Shown piece by piece: positions 1 to 8,595 of a stretch of 64,000 bases of DNA. Each line of letters starts with the position of its first letter. Position 1 is the stretch's first letter. The notes under the pieces are model-generated. The model ran no database searches, was not told the origin of the DNA, and saw only the letters and a program-made list of their open reading frames with translations. The DNA is from an uncultured Mycoplasmatota bacterium (GTDB lineage: Bacteria; Bacillota_I; Bacilli_A; RF39; UBA660): positions 23,705 to 87,704 of the forward strand of contig URBG01000001.1 in the NCBI GenBank assembly GCA_900546055.1, read 5' to 3'. Made by a program: the position numbers and the translations under genes.

Positions 1-168
1 GTTTTTAACGATGTATCTGGCGATTTTTCGGAGTTTGGGTATTCTTATACCAATGACTGTAGTTTTATTGTCATTTAATAGCTTTCTAGTGAAATCACGG
101 TATGTCTCATCAGCATTACTGTATAAGTACTCTATAAGCTCTGCATACGTTTGTTTATTCCATTTCAT
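1..168 (-). CDS. AlkD-like DNA alkylation repair protein, N-terminal fragment
   Basis: The first 56 codons of a minus-strand gene whose 3' part lies outside the window. The start ATG is at 166-168, 10 bases after the stop of guaD, preceded by AGGAGT. The visible protein has an amphipathic start, then the GIRIPKLRKIARYI segment (residues 40-53), which is the hallmark of the HEAT-like-repeat DNA glycosylase family AlkC/AlkD (usually GVRxPxLRxxAK). Family members excise N3- and N7-alkylated purines. The catalytic Asp region is not in view, so activity cannot be judged. It is the last visible gene of a probable xerD-guaD-alkD unit. Confidence 0.7.
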   Translation of the reverse strand, partial: MKWNKQTYAELIEYLYSNADETYRDFTRKLLNDNKTTVIGIRIPKLRKIARYIVKN

Positions 169-178
169 AGTTTACTCC

Positions 179-637
179 TTAGTATAGATTGGGGTTTTCT
201 TTAAATTCATCAAATGTTTTAATTGTCTCTTCATGATCTATTTGTATTAATTTTAAATCTTTTTCTGGATTTTTTAGTAATTCGTAAAGATAGTCATCGC
301 GAAATCCTATTTCATCGGCGTCTTTTTTAGTGTTTCCATAATAGATAGTTTTAATGTTAGCCCAAACGATAGCTGCAAAACACATTGGACAAGGATAGCA
401 ACTTGTATATAAAGTGCATCCTGATAAGTCGTTGGTGTTTAAAATTTTACAAGCCTTTCGTATAACGTTTATTTCGGCGTGAGCGGTTGGATCAGTGTCT
501 TTAAAAACACTGTTATGATCTTGAGCAATAATTTGTCCTTCTTTAACAATAACGGCACCAAATGGGCCACCATTTATAAAATTTTCCTGGGCATTCTTTT
601 TAGCTTCTTCATGAGCTATTTGCATATATTTATTCAT
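179..637 (-). CDS. guaD: Guanine deaminase
   Basis: A 152-residue cytidine-deaminase-fold enzyme, the length of B. subtilis GuaD (156). GuaD hydrolyses guanine to xanthine in the cytosol for purine salvage. Zinc site: His53-Ala-Glu55 (HAE) with Glu55 as the proton shuttle, and Cys83/Cys86 in PCPMC. The GGPFGAVIV segment (23-31) and SCYPCPMCFAAIVWA (79-93) read as GuaD rather than TadA, because the tRNA deaminase has no matching C-terminal part. The protein ends in Tyr, as does B. subtilis GuaD, where the terminal Tyr is contributed across a domain-swapped dimer; function of Tyr152 is inferred. It starts 9 bases after the xerD stop, so it is probably co-transcribed with xerD. Confidence 0.85.
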   Translation of the reverse strand: MNKYMQIAHEEAKKNAQENFINGGPFGAVIVKEGQIIAQDHNSVFKDTDPTAHAEINVIRKACKILNTNDLSGCTLYTSCYPCPMCFAAIVWANIKTIYYGNTKKDADEIGFRDDYLYELLKNPEKDLKLIQIDHEETIKTFDEFKENPNLY

Positions 638-646
638 TATTAATTC

Positions 647-1540
647 CTACTTTCCATGAGGGTGCGCTTCTTTATAATTTTCTTTTAATTTTTCATTGCT
701 TATGTGGGTATATATTTGAGTTGATGAAACATCGCTATGACCTAATAATTCTTGAATGCTTCTAAGATCAGCACCGTGTTTTAAAAGATGTGTTGCGAAT
801 GAATGTCTTAAAGTATGTGGTGAAAATTCAGTTTTAATACCTTGTTCTTTAGCTATTTTCTTTAATATTTTAAAAAAGGCTTGTCTTGTCATTTTGTCAC
901 CGCGACTGCTTAGAAAAAGATAGTCACTGTTTTTCTTTTTTAAAAGGCTACCTCTGTAATATGTTATATAATCTTTTAAGGCTAAACTAGCATAAGCTCC
1001 TAAAGGAATGATTCTTTCTTTTGAACCTTTACCAAAAATTCTAACTACTTCTAGTTCTAAATCGACATCGGTCATTTTAAGGTTAATTAATTCACTTACG
1101 CGAAGACCACTACTATACATGAGCTCTAGCATGGCTTTGTTGCGATAACCATAATTATCGGTTATTTGAAAATCTAAAAGTTTGATTACTTTTTCTTCCG
1201 AAAGAACTTTTGGTAATTCTTTTTTAACCTTTGGATTAACAACATTTGTTAATGGACTTTTATTAACATATTTTTCGATCATTAAAAATTTATAAAAACT
1301 TTTTAAAGTACTGATATTTCTTGATACACTTTTTGCGCTCATACTTTTGTTAATGCTTTGAACATAAGCTTTTAAATCATTATTATCAAGTGATTTTAAT
1401 GTTTTTTTTTCTTTGATGAAATGTTCTTTAAATTTTGAAAGGTCATTTTGATATGAGACAATGGTATTTTTGCTGTATTTTTTCTCTAACAGTAAATAAC
1501 TTTCAAAGTCTTCTATTTTTTTTTCATACTCTGTTTCCAC
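647..1540 (-). CDS. xerD: Site-specific tyrosine recombinase XerD
   Basis: A 297-residue tyrosine recombinase of normal Xer length. Residues 5-95 are the SAM-like core-binding domain; 110-290 the catalytic domain. Catalytic residues are complete: Arg147 (SGLRVSELI), Lys171 (GKGSK), His242 and Arg245 (PHTLRHSFATHLL), His268 (LLGHSD) and nucleophile Tyr277 (IYTHI). In the family XerC/XerD resolve chromosome dimers at dif. The sequence around HGADLRSIQELLGHSDVSST is typical of the B. subtilis CodV/RipX group. XerD is preferred over XerC by overall look, not proved. A TTGAAT-N17-TAAAAT promoter lies just upstream (1559-1587). It heads the minus-strand unit with guaD and the alkD-like gene. Confidence 0.85.
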   Translation of the reverse strand: METEYEKKIEDFESYLLLEKKYSKNTIVSYQNDLSKFKEHFIKEKKTLKSLDNNDLKAYVQSINKSMSAKSVSRNISTLKSFYKFLMIEKYVNKSPLTNVVNPKVKKELPKVLSEEKVIKLLDFQITDNYGYRNKAMLELMYSSGLRVSELINLKMTDVDLELEVVRIFGKGSKERIIPLGAYASLALKDYITYYRGSLLKKKNSDYLFLSSRGDKMTRQAFFKILKKIAKEQGIKTEFSPHTLRHSFATHLLKHGADLRSIQELLGHSDVSSTQIYTHISNEKLKENYKEAHPHGK

Positions 1541-1558
1541 ATTACCACCCTATATTAA

Positions 1559-1587
1559 ATTTTAACAGAATAATTTTTAAAATTCAA
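1559..1587 (-). promoter_or_regulatory. Sigma-A type promoter of xerD
   Basis: On the minus strand TTGAAT (1582-1587) and TAAAAT (1559-1564) are separated by exactly 17 bases, and lie 19 bases upstream of the xerD start codon. Confidence 0.6.
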
Positions 1588-1627
1588 CTTAATTACTTTA
1601 TTGTTATGTTTTTTGCTGTGTTTGTGA

Positions 1628-1633
1628 TATAAT
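1628..1633 (+). promoter_or_regulatory. Probable extended -10 element
   Basis: TATAAT preceded by TGTGA upstream of the zinc-ribbon gene at 1669. No good -35 at 16-18 bases is visible, so it may act as an extended -10 promoter. Confidence 0.4.
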
Positions 1634-1668
1634 TACATTAATAATTTAGATGAAGGTTTGGTGAGAGT

Positions 1669-2343
1669 ATGTTTTGTGAAAAATGTGGTTCAAAAATTCA
1701 AGAAGGTTCAAGATTTTGTCAAAATTGTGGCCATTTATTAGAACCAATTAACCAGATTCCAATGTCACCTAGACGTCAAGGAATGAGTACAGGCGCAATT
1801 GTGGGATTGGTTATTGGTGGAGTATTTGTTTTTATTATAGCAATGAGTTTTATATTTTGGGCGGTTGGGTTAACAGCTTATGTAGGCAATGAAATTGAAA
1901 CAGAGGAAACAATGGATAAAGGATACGTCAATTTAACTTTAGATAATACAAAGTTATCTTTTAGACTTCCTAATGGATATCATGAATCTGATGGCAATAC
2001 GGAAGATTATAAGGAATATGAAAACGTATTTGGCGATTACCTTATTTATTATTTGGATTATGCTTATGACGATTATTATAAAAATGAGAAAATATACATT
2101 AAAAAGATATATGATACGCAGTATCCTAACCAAAATACTTTAAATGAGTATAGTACGAAAATTAATGGAAAAGATACAATGGCATTTTATATTGATTATA
2201 AAGAGGATGGCTTTACTTACAGAGTTACTTATGTCTTCTACCCTATTAATGATGATTATTATGCGACTATTGTTCTTGGAATTGAAGATTTATCAAAAGA
2301 CGATTTAGGTAAGTATATTAAGCTTGAAAATATGAATTTATAA
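1669..2343 (+). CDS. Membrane-anchored zinc-ribbon protein of unknown function
   Basis: A 224-residue protein. Residues 2-25 form a zinc ribbon with two CxxC knuckles (CEKCG and CQNCG), followed by a Pro/Arg-rich linker and one transmembrane helix (about 42-66). The remaining 150 residues are acidic and Tyr-rich and are probably outside the cell if the ribbon is cytosolic. Proteins with this N-terminal cytosolic ribbon, single helix and variable outer domain are common in Firmicutes, usually without a known role. GGTGAGAG lies ahead of the ATG. It forms a single-gene unit with its own terminator at 2342. No specific function is claimed. Confidence 0.7.
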   Translation: MFCEKCGSKIQEGSRFCQNCGHLLEPINQIPMSPRRQGMSTGAIVGLVIGGVFVFIIAMSFIFWAVGLTAYVGNEIETEETMDKGYVNLTLDNTKLSFRLPNGYHESDGNTEDYKEYENVFGDYLIYYLDYAYDDYYKNEKIYIKKIYDTQYPNQNTLNEYSTKINGKDTMAFYIDYKEDGFTYRVTYVFYPINDDYYATIVLGIEDLSKDDLGKYIKLENMNL

Positions 2344-2365
2344 AGCGAATATATTCGCTTTTTAA
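2342..2365 (+). terminator. Rho-independent terminator
   Basis: A perfect 20-base palindrome (AAAGCGAATA / TATTCGCTTT, 2342-2361) followed by TTTAAG, directly after the zinc-ribbon gene stop. Confidence 0.8.
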
Positions 2366-2426
2366 GTACTGTTTTAATTAGACATATTATATTTTGGGAT
2401 TTAAAGTAGAAATGGAAGTAAGTTAT

Positions 2427-3059
2427 ATGAGAGAAAAATTTAAAGATTATTTGAATAAGGATCATACTTTTGATAAAAGTACAATGGTTGGAATAATTTG
2501 TTTAATCGTTGTTATTGCGGGAGTGTTTGGATTTTTATATGAATTTGTTTTTTACTTTTTTAATAGCGGCATGAAGGAATTTTATTGGCGAGGCGGTAAT
2601 TTTTTACCTTGGATTAATATATACGCGATTGGTGCGGTTATGATATTTTTGTTAACTTATAGATTTAGGAAAAAACCATGGCTGATTTTTTTAATCAGTG
2701 TTGTTTCTAGTGGTATATTAGAATATATTGGTGGCTGGGGCATGGAACAGTTTAATGATGTTAAGTGCTGGGACTATGATTCAGAAATTTTAAGTTTTGG
2801 AAGTATTAATGGTTATGTTTGTTTACGAAGTGTTTTAGTATTTGGTTTTTCTAGTTTGCTATTAATGTATTTGATTGTTCCCTTTTGCTTTTATTTAGCA
2901 AAACATATCGATAAAAAAGTTTTTTTAGCGTTTAGTTATACTTTGTGTACAATCTTTTTACTCGATGAACTTTATAATTTAGTGTTTGCTAATTTGTTCT
3001 CATTACCTAGAGCATCAGTTATTTATAAAGCTTTGGGTTTCAAATATTTATATTTTTAG
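2427..3059 (+). CDS. CmpB-type multi-spanning membrane protein (putative ABC permease family)
   Basis: A 210-residue protein with about five hydrophobic segments. It carries the signature of the ABC_trans_CmpB family: the RGGNFLPWINIYAIG segment after the first helix, LEYIGGWGMEQF, and CWDYD followed by an N-G-x-V/I-C-L motif (NGYVCLRS). Family members are annotated as putative ABC transporter permeases, but no ATPase is adjacent and transport has not been established for most. An ATG at 2394 is in frame, but the one at 2427 follows GGAAGTAAG at proper spacing and is chosen. The preceding gene has a terminator, so this gene probably has its own promoter. A hairpin terminator follows at 3075. 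Confidence 0.7.
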   Translation: MREKFKDYLNKDHTFDKSTMVGIICLIVVIAGVFGFLYEFVFYFFNSGMKEFYWRGGNFLPWINIYAIGAVMIFLLTYRFRKKPWLIFLISVVSSGILEYIGGWGMEQFNDVKCWDYDSEILSFGSINGYVCLRSVLVFGFSSLLLMYLIVPFCFYLAKHIDKKVFLAFSYTLCTIFLLDELYNLVFANLFSLPRASVIYKALGFKYLYF

Positions 3060-3074
3060 CTTTTAAAATATATA

Positions 3075-3104
3075 AAAAGCATAGTTTTAGTTTACTATGC
3101 TTTT
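3075..3104 (+). terminator. Rho-independent terminator
   Basis: AAAAGCATAG (3075-3084) pairs with CTATGCTTTT (3095-3104) over a 10-base loop, just after the CmpB-type gene. Confidence 0.8.
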
Positions 3105-3144
3105 ATGTTGGGTAAATTTTATGGTTATTACGTTTAAAGAATAT

Positions 3145-3181
3145 TTGCTTAATTTACTTATTATGTTATAAATGTTATAAT
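3145..3181 (+). promoter_or_regulatory. Probable promoter(s) of rarA
   Basis: Two overlapping sigma-A-like arrangements are visible: TTGCTT-N16-TATAAA (3145-3172) and TTTACT-N17-TATAAT (3153-3181). The first leaves more room for the ribosome binding site at 3186. Confidence 0.45.
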
Positions 3182-3198
3182 TTATAAAGGTGATGTTT

Positions 3199-4407
3199 AT
3201 GAAACCTTTAGCGGATATGCTTCGTCCAAATACTTTAAATGATATTGTTGGACAAAGACATCTTATTGGAGAAAACAAAGTTTTAAGAAATTTAGTTAAT
3301 AATAAAAAAATATTTTCAATGATTTTATATGGCCCTTGTGGAACTGGAAAGACAACTTTGGCTTATACAATTATTAATGAATTAAATTTGGAATATGGTT
3401 TTTTAAACGCGGTTATAAATAGTAAAAAGGATTTTGACGAAATGGTAACTAAAGCGAAGGAAATAGATGGCTTTGTTTTAATTATGGATGAAATTCATCG
3501 TTTAAATAAAGACAAGCAAGATTTGCTTCTTCCCTATCTTGAAAATGGAATTATTACTTTAATTGGAATGACAACGGCTAATCCATATCATTCTATTAAT
3601 CCAGCAATAAGAAGTAGATGTCAACTATTTGAACTTAAACCTTTAGAAATTTCTGATATTAAGGAAGGACTTAAAAAGGGATTTGAGCATTTGGATAAAT
3701 TATCAATTGATGAAGATGCTTTAGATTATATTGCTTCTTTGGCTGGTGGCGACCTTAGATTTGCATATAATTTGCTTGAGGTGGCATATTACTCTTCTTC
3801 GGATTTTAAAATTGATTTAGAGTTACTTAAAAAGATAAATAATAAACCTAACCTCTATATTGATAAGAATGATGATGGTTATTATGATGTAATTAGTGCT
3901 TTGCAAAAATCCATTCGTGGTAGTGATGTTGATGCAGCTCTTCATTATTTAGCAAGATTAATCGAAGCTGATGATTTAGATATTATATTTAGACGTTTGA
4001 GTGTTATTGCTTATGAAGATATTGGTTTAGCGAACCCAAGTATTGGTCCAAGATTAAATGCTTGTATTATGGCGTGCGAACGTTTAGGTCTTCCAGAAGC
4101 GCGTATTCCTTTAGGTGAAATAGTTATTGAAATGGCTTTATCGCCTAAAAGTAATAGTGCTTATATGGCAATTGATGCAGCATTAAATGACATTCGTAAG
4201 GGCAATGTTGGTAAAGTTCCATCACATATAAAAACTAATTCTAAGGATTATAAATACCCACATAACTATAAAGGGAGTTTTGTTAAACAGCAGTATTTAC
4301 CGGCTGAGCTAGTTGGAAGAAAATATTATATTCCTAAAAATACTAGTAAATATGAATGCAGTATTAAAGAAATTTACGATAAGCTTGAAAGAGTAAAAGA
4401 AAATTAA
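3199..4407 (+). CDS. rarA: Replication-associated recombination protein A (AAA+ ATPase)
   Basis: A 402-residue AAA+ protein of the RarA/MgsA/WRNIP1 family, which acts at stalled replication forks and is related to clamp loaders. Residues 1-35 carry the family start (LADMLRPNTLNDIVGQRHLIG). Walker A is GPCGTGKT (45-52), Walker B FVLIMDEIH (92-100), and the arginine-finger region is AIRSRCQLFEL. The C-terminal half contains the family segments DPD-equivalent helices, SVIAYEDIGLANP and the PSHIKTNSKDYKYPHNY tail. GTG at 3190 and ATG at 3193 are also in frame; ATG 3199 is chosen because AAAGGTGAT at 3186 gives the right spacing. It stands alone on the plus strand and converges on holA with a shared terminator. 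Confidence 0.9.
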   Translation: MKPLADMLRPNTLNDIVGQRHLIGENKVLRNLVNNKKIFSMILYGPCGTGKTTLAYTIINELNLEYGFLNAVINSKKDFDEMVTKAKEIDGFVLIMDEIHRLNKDKQDLLLPYLENGIITLIGMTTANPYHSINPAIRSRCQLFELKPLEISDIKEGLKKGFEHLDKLSIDEDALDYIASLAGGDLRFAYNLLEVAYYSSSDFKIDLELLKKINNKPNLYIDKNDDGYYDVISALQKSIRGSDVDAALHYLARLIEADDLDIIFRRLSVIAYEDIGLANPSIGPRLNACIMACERLGLPEARIPLGEIVIEMALSPKSNSAYMAIDAALNDIRKGNVGKVPSHIKTNSKDYKYPHNYKGSFVKQQYLPAELVGRKYYIPKNTSKYECSIKEIYDKLERVKEN

Positions 4408-4431
4408 AAAGATAGAGATTTCTATCTTTTT
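4406..4431. terminator. Bidirectional terminator between rarA and holA
   Basis: AAAAAGATAGA (4406-4416) pairs with TCTATCTTTTT (4421-4431) around a GATT loop. It overlaps the last codons of holA and serves both converging genes. Confidence 0.85.
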
Positions 4432-5345
4432 AGTATGAATAATTCTAAGGCTAGATCTTTATCGGTTTTGCCAGTTTTGATATCGATATCAATATTGGCT
4501 AGTTCTGACAAATAAGTTAGTAAGGTTTTACTATCGTAACTTCGACTATTTTGAATTGCTAATTTAACACGGTAAGGATGTATTTTTAAAATGCTAGCAA
4601 TATCTTTTTCTGACAATCCTTTTTTTAATAATTGTTTTGATTGATACATGATACGAAATTGGTTAGAAAGCATAATAATAATTTTTATTGGTTCCTCATT
4701 AACTTTTAGCATTTCATAATATATTTCTAAGGCTTTATCTTTGTTATCCTTGACAATATAATCAATTAGTTTAAAAATATCAATATCGATAGTTTTAGTA
4801 GTTAGATTTATAATGTCATCGTTTGTAATATTTATATCACTGTCTTTATATATTTTAATTTTATTTATTTCATTTTCGAGAATTAAGGGATTGGCGCCTA
4901 CTCTATCGATCAACAAATTGATTGTTGCTGGTGAGATGTTATAATCTTTGAAATTTCTTTTAACAAGATCTATGGCATTAATATTGTCATTAAAACTTTT
5001 AACGGTCCCCTCTTTTTTGATAGTTTTAGTTATTTTTTTGCGCTCATCAATTTTTTCGTTGTTGACGGTGAAAATTAAGGTGGTGTTAGGATTGGAATTT
5101 TTTAGATATTCCTCAATTATCTCGGCATCTTTACTTGTACTACCAGTAAACATATTAGCGTTTTCACATATTACTAGTTTTTTTTCATCAAATAAAGAAA
5201 TTGTTTGACAATCATCTATAACATCTTTAATAGAATTATTATCTAAATCATAGTAACTGATATTAATTGGGTTGAATGTTTTTTGAATTGTTTCTATCTC
5301 TTTTTTTATTAAAAATTGTTTAGTTCCGTAAAATAAATACAACAT
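4422..5345 (-). CDS. holA: DNA polymerase III, delta subunit
   Basis: A 307-residue clamp-loader delta subunit. It opens with MLYLFYGTKQFLIKKEIE (the F-x-x-G-x-[DE/Q] start of HolA), contains the SLFDEKKLVICENA segment typical of the Walker-B-like position, and ends with the collar-domain helices including RMYQSKQLLKKGLSEKDIASILKIHPYRVK, a strongly conserved HolA motif. As in the family there is no functional P-loop. It opens the sliding clamp within the DnaX complex. GTG at 5354 is in frame, but ATG 5345 fits AGGTGAT better. It is monocistronic between rarA and the two-component system. Confidence 0.9.
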   Translation of the reverse strand: MLYLFYGTKQFLIKKEIETIQKTFNPINISYYDLDNNSIKDVIDDCQTISLFDEKKLVICENANMFTGSTSKDAEIIEEYLKNSNPNTTLIFTVNNEKIDERKKITKTIKKEGTVKSFNDNINAIDLVKRNFKDYNISPATINLLIDRVGANPLILENEINKIKIYKDSDINITNDDIINLTTKTIDIDIFKLIDYIVKDNKDKALEIYYEMLKVNEEPIKIIIMLSNQFRIMYQSKQLLKKGLSEKDIASILKIHPYRVKLAIQNSRSYDSKTLLTYLSELANIDIDIKTGKTDKDLALELFILKR

Positions 5346-5413
5346 TGTAATCACCTAAATTTTCTATTTAATTTATTATACCAAATTTTTATATACTTGG
5401 TCTAGGGTATGTT

Positions 5414-5437
5414 AAAAAGTCACTAGAAAGTGACTTT
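5414..5437 (-). terminator. Terminator of the two-component operon
   Basis: AAAGTCAC and GTGACTTT form an 8-bp stem around a 6-base loop; on the minus strand it ends in TTTTTAAC, just beyond the kinase stop. Confidence 0.8.
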
Positions 5438-6866
5438 ATGATTTATCAATTTCAAAATAGAATGTGCTTCCTTTTGATGAACTACTAACACCATATTTGC
5501 ATTTATGATTTTGAAGAATGTTTTTAACGATGGATAGACCAAGTCCGGTTCCATATTCATTGCGCTTATGTTTTTTATCGCTATGATAATATTTATCCCA
5601 AATATATTTTAAATCTTCTTCTTTAATGCCGGCCCCAGAGTCTGCAATTTCGATTAGATATGTATTTTCTTTTTCGGTAATACTGACGGTAACTTTTTTA
5701 TCTTTTCCAGTATAATTGATGGCATTATTTATTAAATTGTAAATAACTTGATATATTCTTTTTTTATCAGCTAGAACATTCGCTTCTTTTGGATGCTTGA
5801 AAACAAATTTATAGTTTTCTTTTTCGGTTAAAATAGCAAATCTTTTGATTATTTGATTAGTTAATTCTACGAGATTAAATTCTTCATATGTTAATCCTGA
5901 TTCACTGTTTTGCAAAGCTGATAAGTCTAGAATATCATTAACTAATAGATTTAATCTATCGGCTTCATTAATAATGGTATTAAGATTTTCTTCGCGTTTT
6001 TTCTTATTTTTATAAGTTAAATCACGAACCATTTCGGCATAGGCTTTAATCATGGTTAATGGTGTTTTTAAATCATGAGAGACATTGGCCATCAAGTCAC
6101 GTTTTAGTTCTTCTGTTTTTGATAATTCTTGTCTGGTGTAGTTTAAAGTATCAACTAATTCATTTATCTCATATATATCTTCATTTGATGAGAAAATTAC
6201 ATTGTAGTCGCCTTCTGCTAATTTTTTGGCATCTTTACTAATTTTAGTAATTGGTTTTGAAAGTTTTTTGGAAATGAAGTAGCCAATAACAAATGAGAGA
6301 ATTAAAACAACTAAAGTAACATATATTAATTGACTTTGAAGGATTGTAATTGTACTATCCATTGGAACTAGTGATGCATTAACAAAAGCGTAAGTACTAT
6401 TGTCTAATTTTAAAGCGTATATTAACGTTTCGTTTTGAAACTTGTTGTTAATTAGATTGTACTTTTTTTGGTTTTCTCCGCTTCTAATAAAATCTTTTTT
6501 AACATCAAAATTTCGATTACCAAATTCCATACAGCCTTGATTGAAATATGTTCCGTTGTAATTATTGGTGTTTTCGTTATATATTTCTATACAAATGCCA
6601 TTTTTCATAGCAATGCTTTCTAATGAATCGAGGTTATTTTTTTCATAATCTTTTTTTAATTCCTCTGCAGCGTTGTTTAATTCTTTGGTCTTATAATGTT
6701 CATAATAACTATCTAGGAATACTATTTGGAAAAACCATAGAAAACCTAAAATTAGTACAGAAAAAATAATGAGAAAAAGCCAGATATTAGTGGCCATACT
6801 GTTTTTCTTTATTTTTTGACTAATAAGGCTTTTAAATTTTTTTAAGTTAGTTTTTATCTGTGACAA
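5436..6866 (-). CDS. Sensor histidine kinase
   Basis: A 476-residue membrane histidine kinase. Transmembrane helices at about 27-50 and 178-199 bracket a 125-residue outer sensor domain. A HAMP domain follows (about 200-252), then HisKA with phospho-acceptor His264 (NVSHDLKTPLT), and HATPase_c with N box (NLINNAINYTG), G1 (DSGAGI) and G2 (GTGLGLSIV). The layout is that of the VanS/WalK/PhoR-like OmpR-partner kinases; the signal cannot be told. Its start overlaps the response regulator by 20 bases, so the two are translationally coupled. No resistance or transport gene is adjacent that would identify the regulon. Confidence 0.9.
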   Translation of the reverse strand: MSQIKTNLKKFKSLISQKIKKNSMATNIWLFLIIFSVLILGFLWFFQIVFLDSYYEHYKTKELNNAAEELKKDYEKNNLDSLESIAMKNGICIEIYNENTNNYNGTYFNQGCMEFGNRNFDVKKDFIRSGENQKKYNLINNKFQNETLIYALKLDNSTYAFVNASLVPMDSTITILQSQLIYVTLVVLILSFVIGYFISKKLSKPITKISKDAKKLAEGDYNVIFSSNEDIYEINELVDTLNYTRQELSKTEELKRDLMANVSHDLKTPLTMIKAYAEMVRDLTYKNKKKREENLNTIINEADRLNLLVNDILDLSALQNSESGLTYEEFNLVELTNQIIKRFAILTEKENYKFVFKHPKEANVLADKKRIYQVIYNLINNAINYTGKDKKVTVSITEKENTYLIEIADSGAGIKEEDLKYIWDKYYHSDKKHKRNEYGTGLGLSIVKNILQNHKCKYGVSSSSKGSTFYFEIDKS

Positions 6867-7515
6867 ATTTATAACCTACTCCTCTAACGGTGATAATTAA
6901 ATCACGGTATTTTCCTAAATTATTACGAAGCATTTTAATGTGAGTATCGACAGTGCGGTCATCCCCGAAGAAATCATAGCCCCAAAGATTACTTAAAAGT
7001 TGTTCCCTTGATAAAGCAATATTTTTGTTTTTAACAAAATGACAAAGCAGTTCATATTCTTTTGGCGTAAGTTTTAGTTCTTTATTGTCAATATAGACAC
7101 TATGAGCGTCGTAATTAATGGTTAGGTCATCATACACATACATATTGTCTAAATTGGTTCCACAGCGCTTTAAAATGGCTTTTATGCGAGCAATTAGTTC
7201 CTTTGGACTAAAGGGCTTTGTTAAATAATCATCGGTGCCTAAATCGAAGCCAGCTAGTTTGTCATATTCTTCGGTTCTTGCAGAAAGAATAATGACGGGA
7301 ATATTATTAATTTTTTTCATTTCTTTTAAAAATGTTAAACCGTCCATTTTTGGCATCATAATATCTAAGACGACTAAATCTATTTCATTGTTTTTTATTA
7401 TTTCTAGAGCTTCTTTACCATCTTCAGCTTCTAAGGTTTCAAACTTTTCATTTTTAGCGTATTCAGTAATAACGTCTCTAATTAGTTTTTCGTCATCAAC
7501 AATAAGTAGTTTCAT
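6847..7515 (-). CDS. OmpR/PhoB-family response regulator
   Basis: A 222-residue two-domain regulator. The receiver (1-118) has the acidic pair Asp7-Asp8, phospho-acceptor Asp51 (VVLDIMMPKMDG), Ser78 and Lys100 (TKPFSP). The C-terminal winged helix (about 127-220) contains the OmpR features LTPKEYELLCHFVKN, WGYDFFGDDRTVDTHIKMLR and RGVGYKF. It is phosphorylated by the kinase encoded immediately downstream and binds DNA at target promoters. A perfect AGGAGG lies 7 bases before the ATG. Sequence resembles VanR/WalR/PhoP types equally, so no gene name is given. Confidence 0.92.
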   Translation of the reverse strand: MKLLIVDDEKLIRDVITEYAKNEKFETLEAEDGKEALEIIKNNEIDLVVLDIMMPKMDGLTFLKEMKKINNIPVIILSARTEEYDKLAGFDLGTDDYLTKPFSPKELIARIKAILKRCGTNLDNMYVYDDLTINYDAHSVYIDNKELKLTPKEYELLCHFVKNKNIALSREQLLSNLWGYDFFGDDRTVDTHIKMLRNNLGKYRDLIITVRGVGYKFVTDKN

Positions 7516-7558
7516 AATCTTACCTCCTAATATAATTATATATTAATACTGTGATTTT

Positions 7559-8500
7559 TTAGTGAAAAGTACTTTTTTTATAAGTTTTTTCAGTGTTTGG
7601 GTTACTACTTGTACTGAAATTAAAATGGTTATGGCCGGCTTTTATTATTTGGTTATTTAGAATAAGATACTGTGTAAAAGTGACCTTATGGAATCTTCCT
7701 GTGCTGTCTAATAGAAAATCACCGCTGACAAAGCCTGGAGGAAAGCCGTCTTTTGTTTCATCACTTAATGTCATACAAAACATAGTTGGTGTATAATTAT
7801 CTACTTTAAATTGGTAACGGTGACCATGGGCAGAAACTTTGCATGTACCATCAACTGATTTTAAGTCTCTAGCTTGATGAGCCATTGTTATTTCATCACT
7901 GCCAATTCTTAAGCGTTGGACACCAAAACCCAGAGATATTATATCATCTCTTTCAGCAGTTTCATTTAAAAGTGTATGGAGATCTATACCAAGACTTCTT
8001 GTAAAATCTCCTTCATGGTTTCCTAATACATTTATATTAAGAATTCTTTCATCTTTTGGATAATTTTCTAAAAAATAATATAGTTGTTCTAAATGGGTTT
8101 TGTGCATGTGAGGGTTTAGCAGTCCTTCTACTATGTCCCCTAAATTTATAATTATAGAATATCCGTTGTCAACTGCAAATTGATATAAAATTTTTGCATA
8201 ATCTAAGTTTTCCTTTTTACTTCCAATGTGTTGATCGGCGGCAAAGAGAAAACTAACCTGATTACCAGGAACGCCATAAAGTGTCGTGAAGGCGTTTGTT
8301 AGTTGTTTAGAAACTACAAATTTTTGCGTACCATTATAATATATTTGCCTATTAATGTTATAACCATATCTTTTTAGCGTTTCTAATCTTCGTTTAAAGC
8401 TTTCTTTGTTTATCCCTAATTTTTTACAGATTAATTCATTTGGTGTTCCTTTGATTAATAAATCGATAAGTTGTTTATTTGTTTGTGATAGTTGTTCCAT
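7559..8500 (-). CDS. Calcineurin-like metallophosphoesterase with N-terminal helix-turn-helix
   Basis: A 313-residue protein of two parts. Residues 6-45 look like a resolvase- or sigma-4-like helix-turn-helix (LIDLLIKGTPNELICKKLGI, NKESFKRRLETLKRYG). From residue 82 there is a metallophosphoesterase with all metal ligands: Asp89-x-His91, Gly121-Asp122, Gly160-Asn161-His162, His208 and GHRY with His225/His227. Such enzymes cleave phosphomono- or diesters with two metal ions. The fused HTH suggests it acts on, or is recruited to, nucleic acid, but that is inference. A ribosome binding site GGGGGAAAC precedes the ATG. It is downstream of the histidine kinase unit in the opposite reading order, with no clear operon partner. 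Confidence 0.75.
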   Translation of the reverse strand: MEQLSQTNKQLIDLLIKGTPNELICKKLGINKESFKRRLETLKRYGYNINRQIYYNGTQKFVVSKQLTNAFTTLYGVPGNQVSFLFAADQHIGSKKENLDYAKILYQFAVDNGYSIIINLGDIVEGLLNPHMHKTHLEQLYYFLENYPKDERILNINVLGNHEGDFTRSLGIDLHTLLNETAERDDIISLGFGVQRLRIGSDEITMAHQARDLKSVDGTCKVSAHGHRYQFKVDNYTPTMFCMTLSDETKDGFPPGFVSGDFLLDSTGRFHKVTFTQYLILNNQIIKAGHNHFNFSTSSNPNTEKTYKKSTFH

Positions 8501-8570
8501 GTTGTTTCCCCCTATACTGCTTAATTAAATTGTAATTCCTTACTACGACTTTGTCAATATACAAACAAAA

Positions 8571-8594
8571 AGAAATGGTTTGTTTTCCATTTCT
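8571..8594 (-). terminator. Terminator of uppP
   Basis: AGAAATGG (8571-8578) pairs with CCATTTCT (8587-8594); on the minus strand the hairpin is followed by TTTTGTTTG. It overlaps the space just beyond the uppP stop. Confidence 0.8.
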
Positions 8595-8595
8595 T

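Noticed and set aside
5436..7515. VanR/VanS resistance regulators
   Set aside because: No vancomycin-resistance genes adjoin and the sequence fits many OmpR-type pairs equally well.
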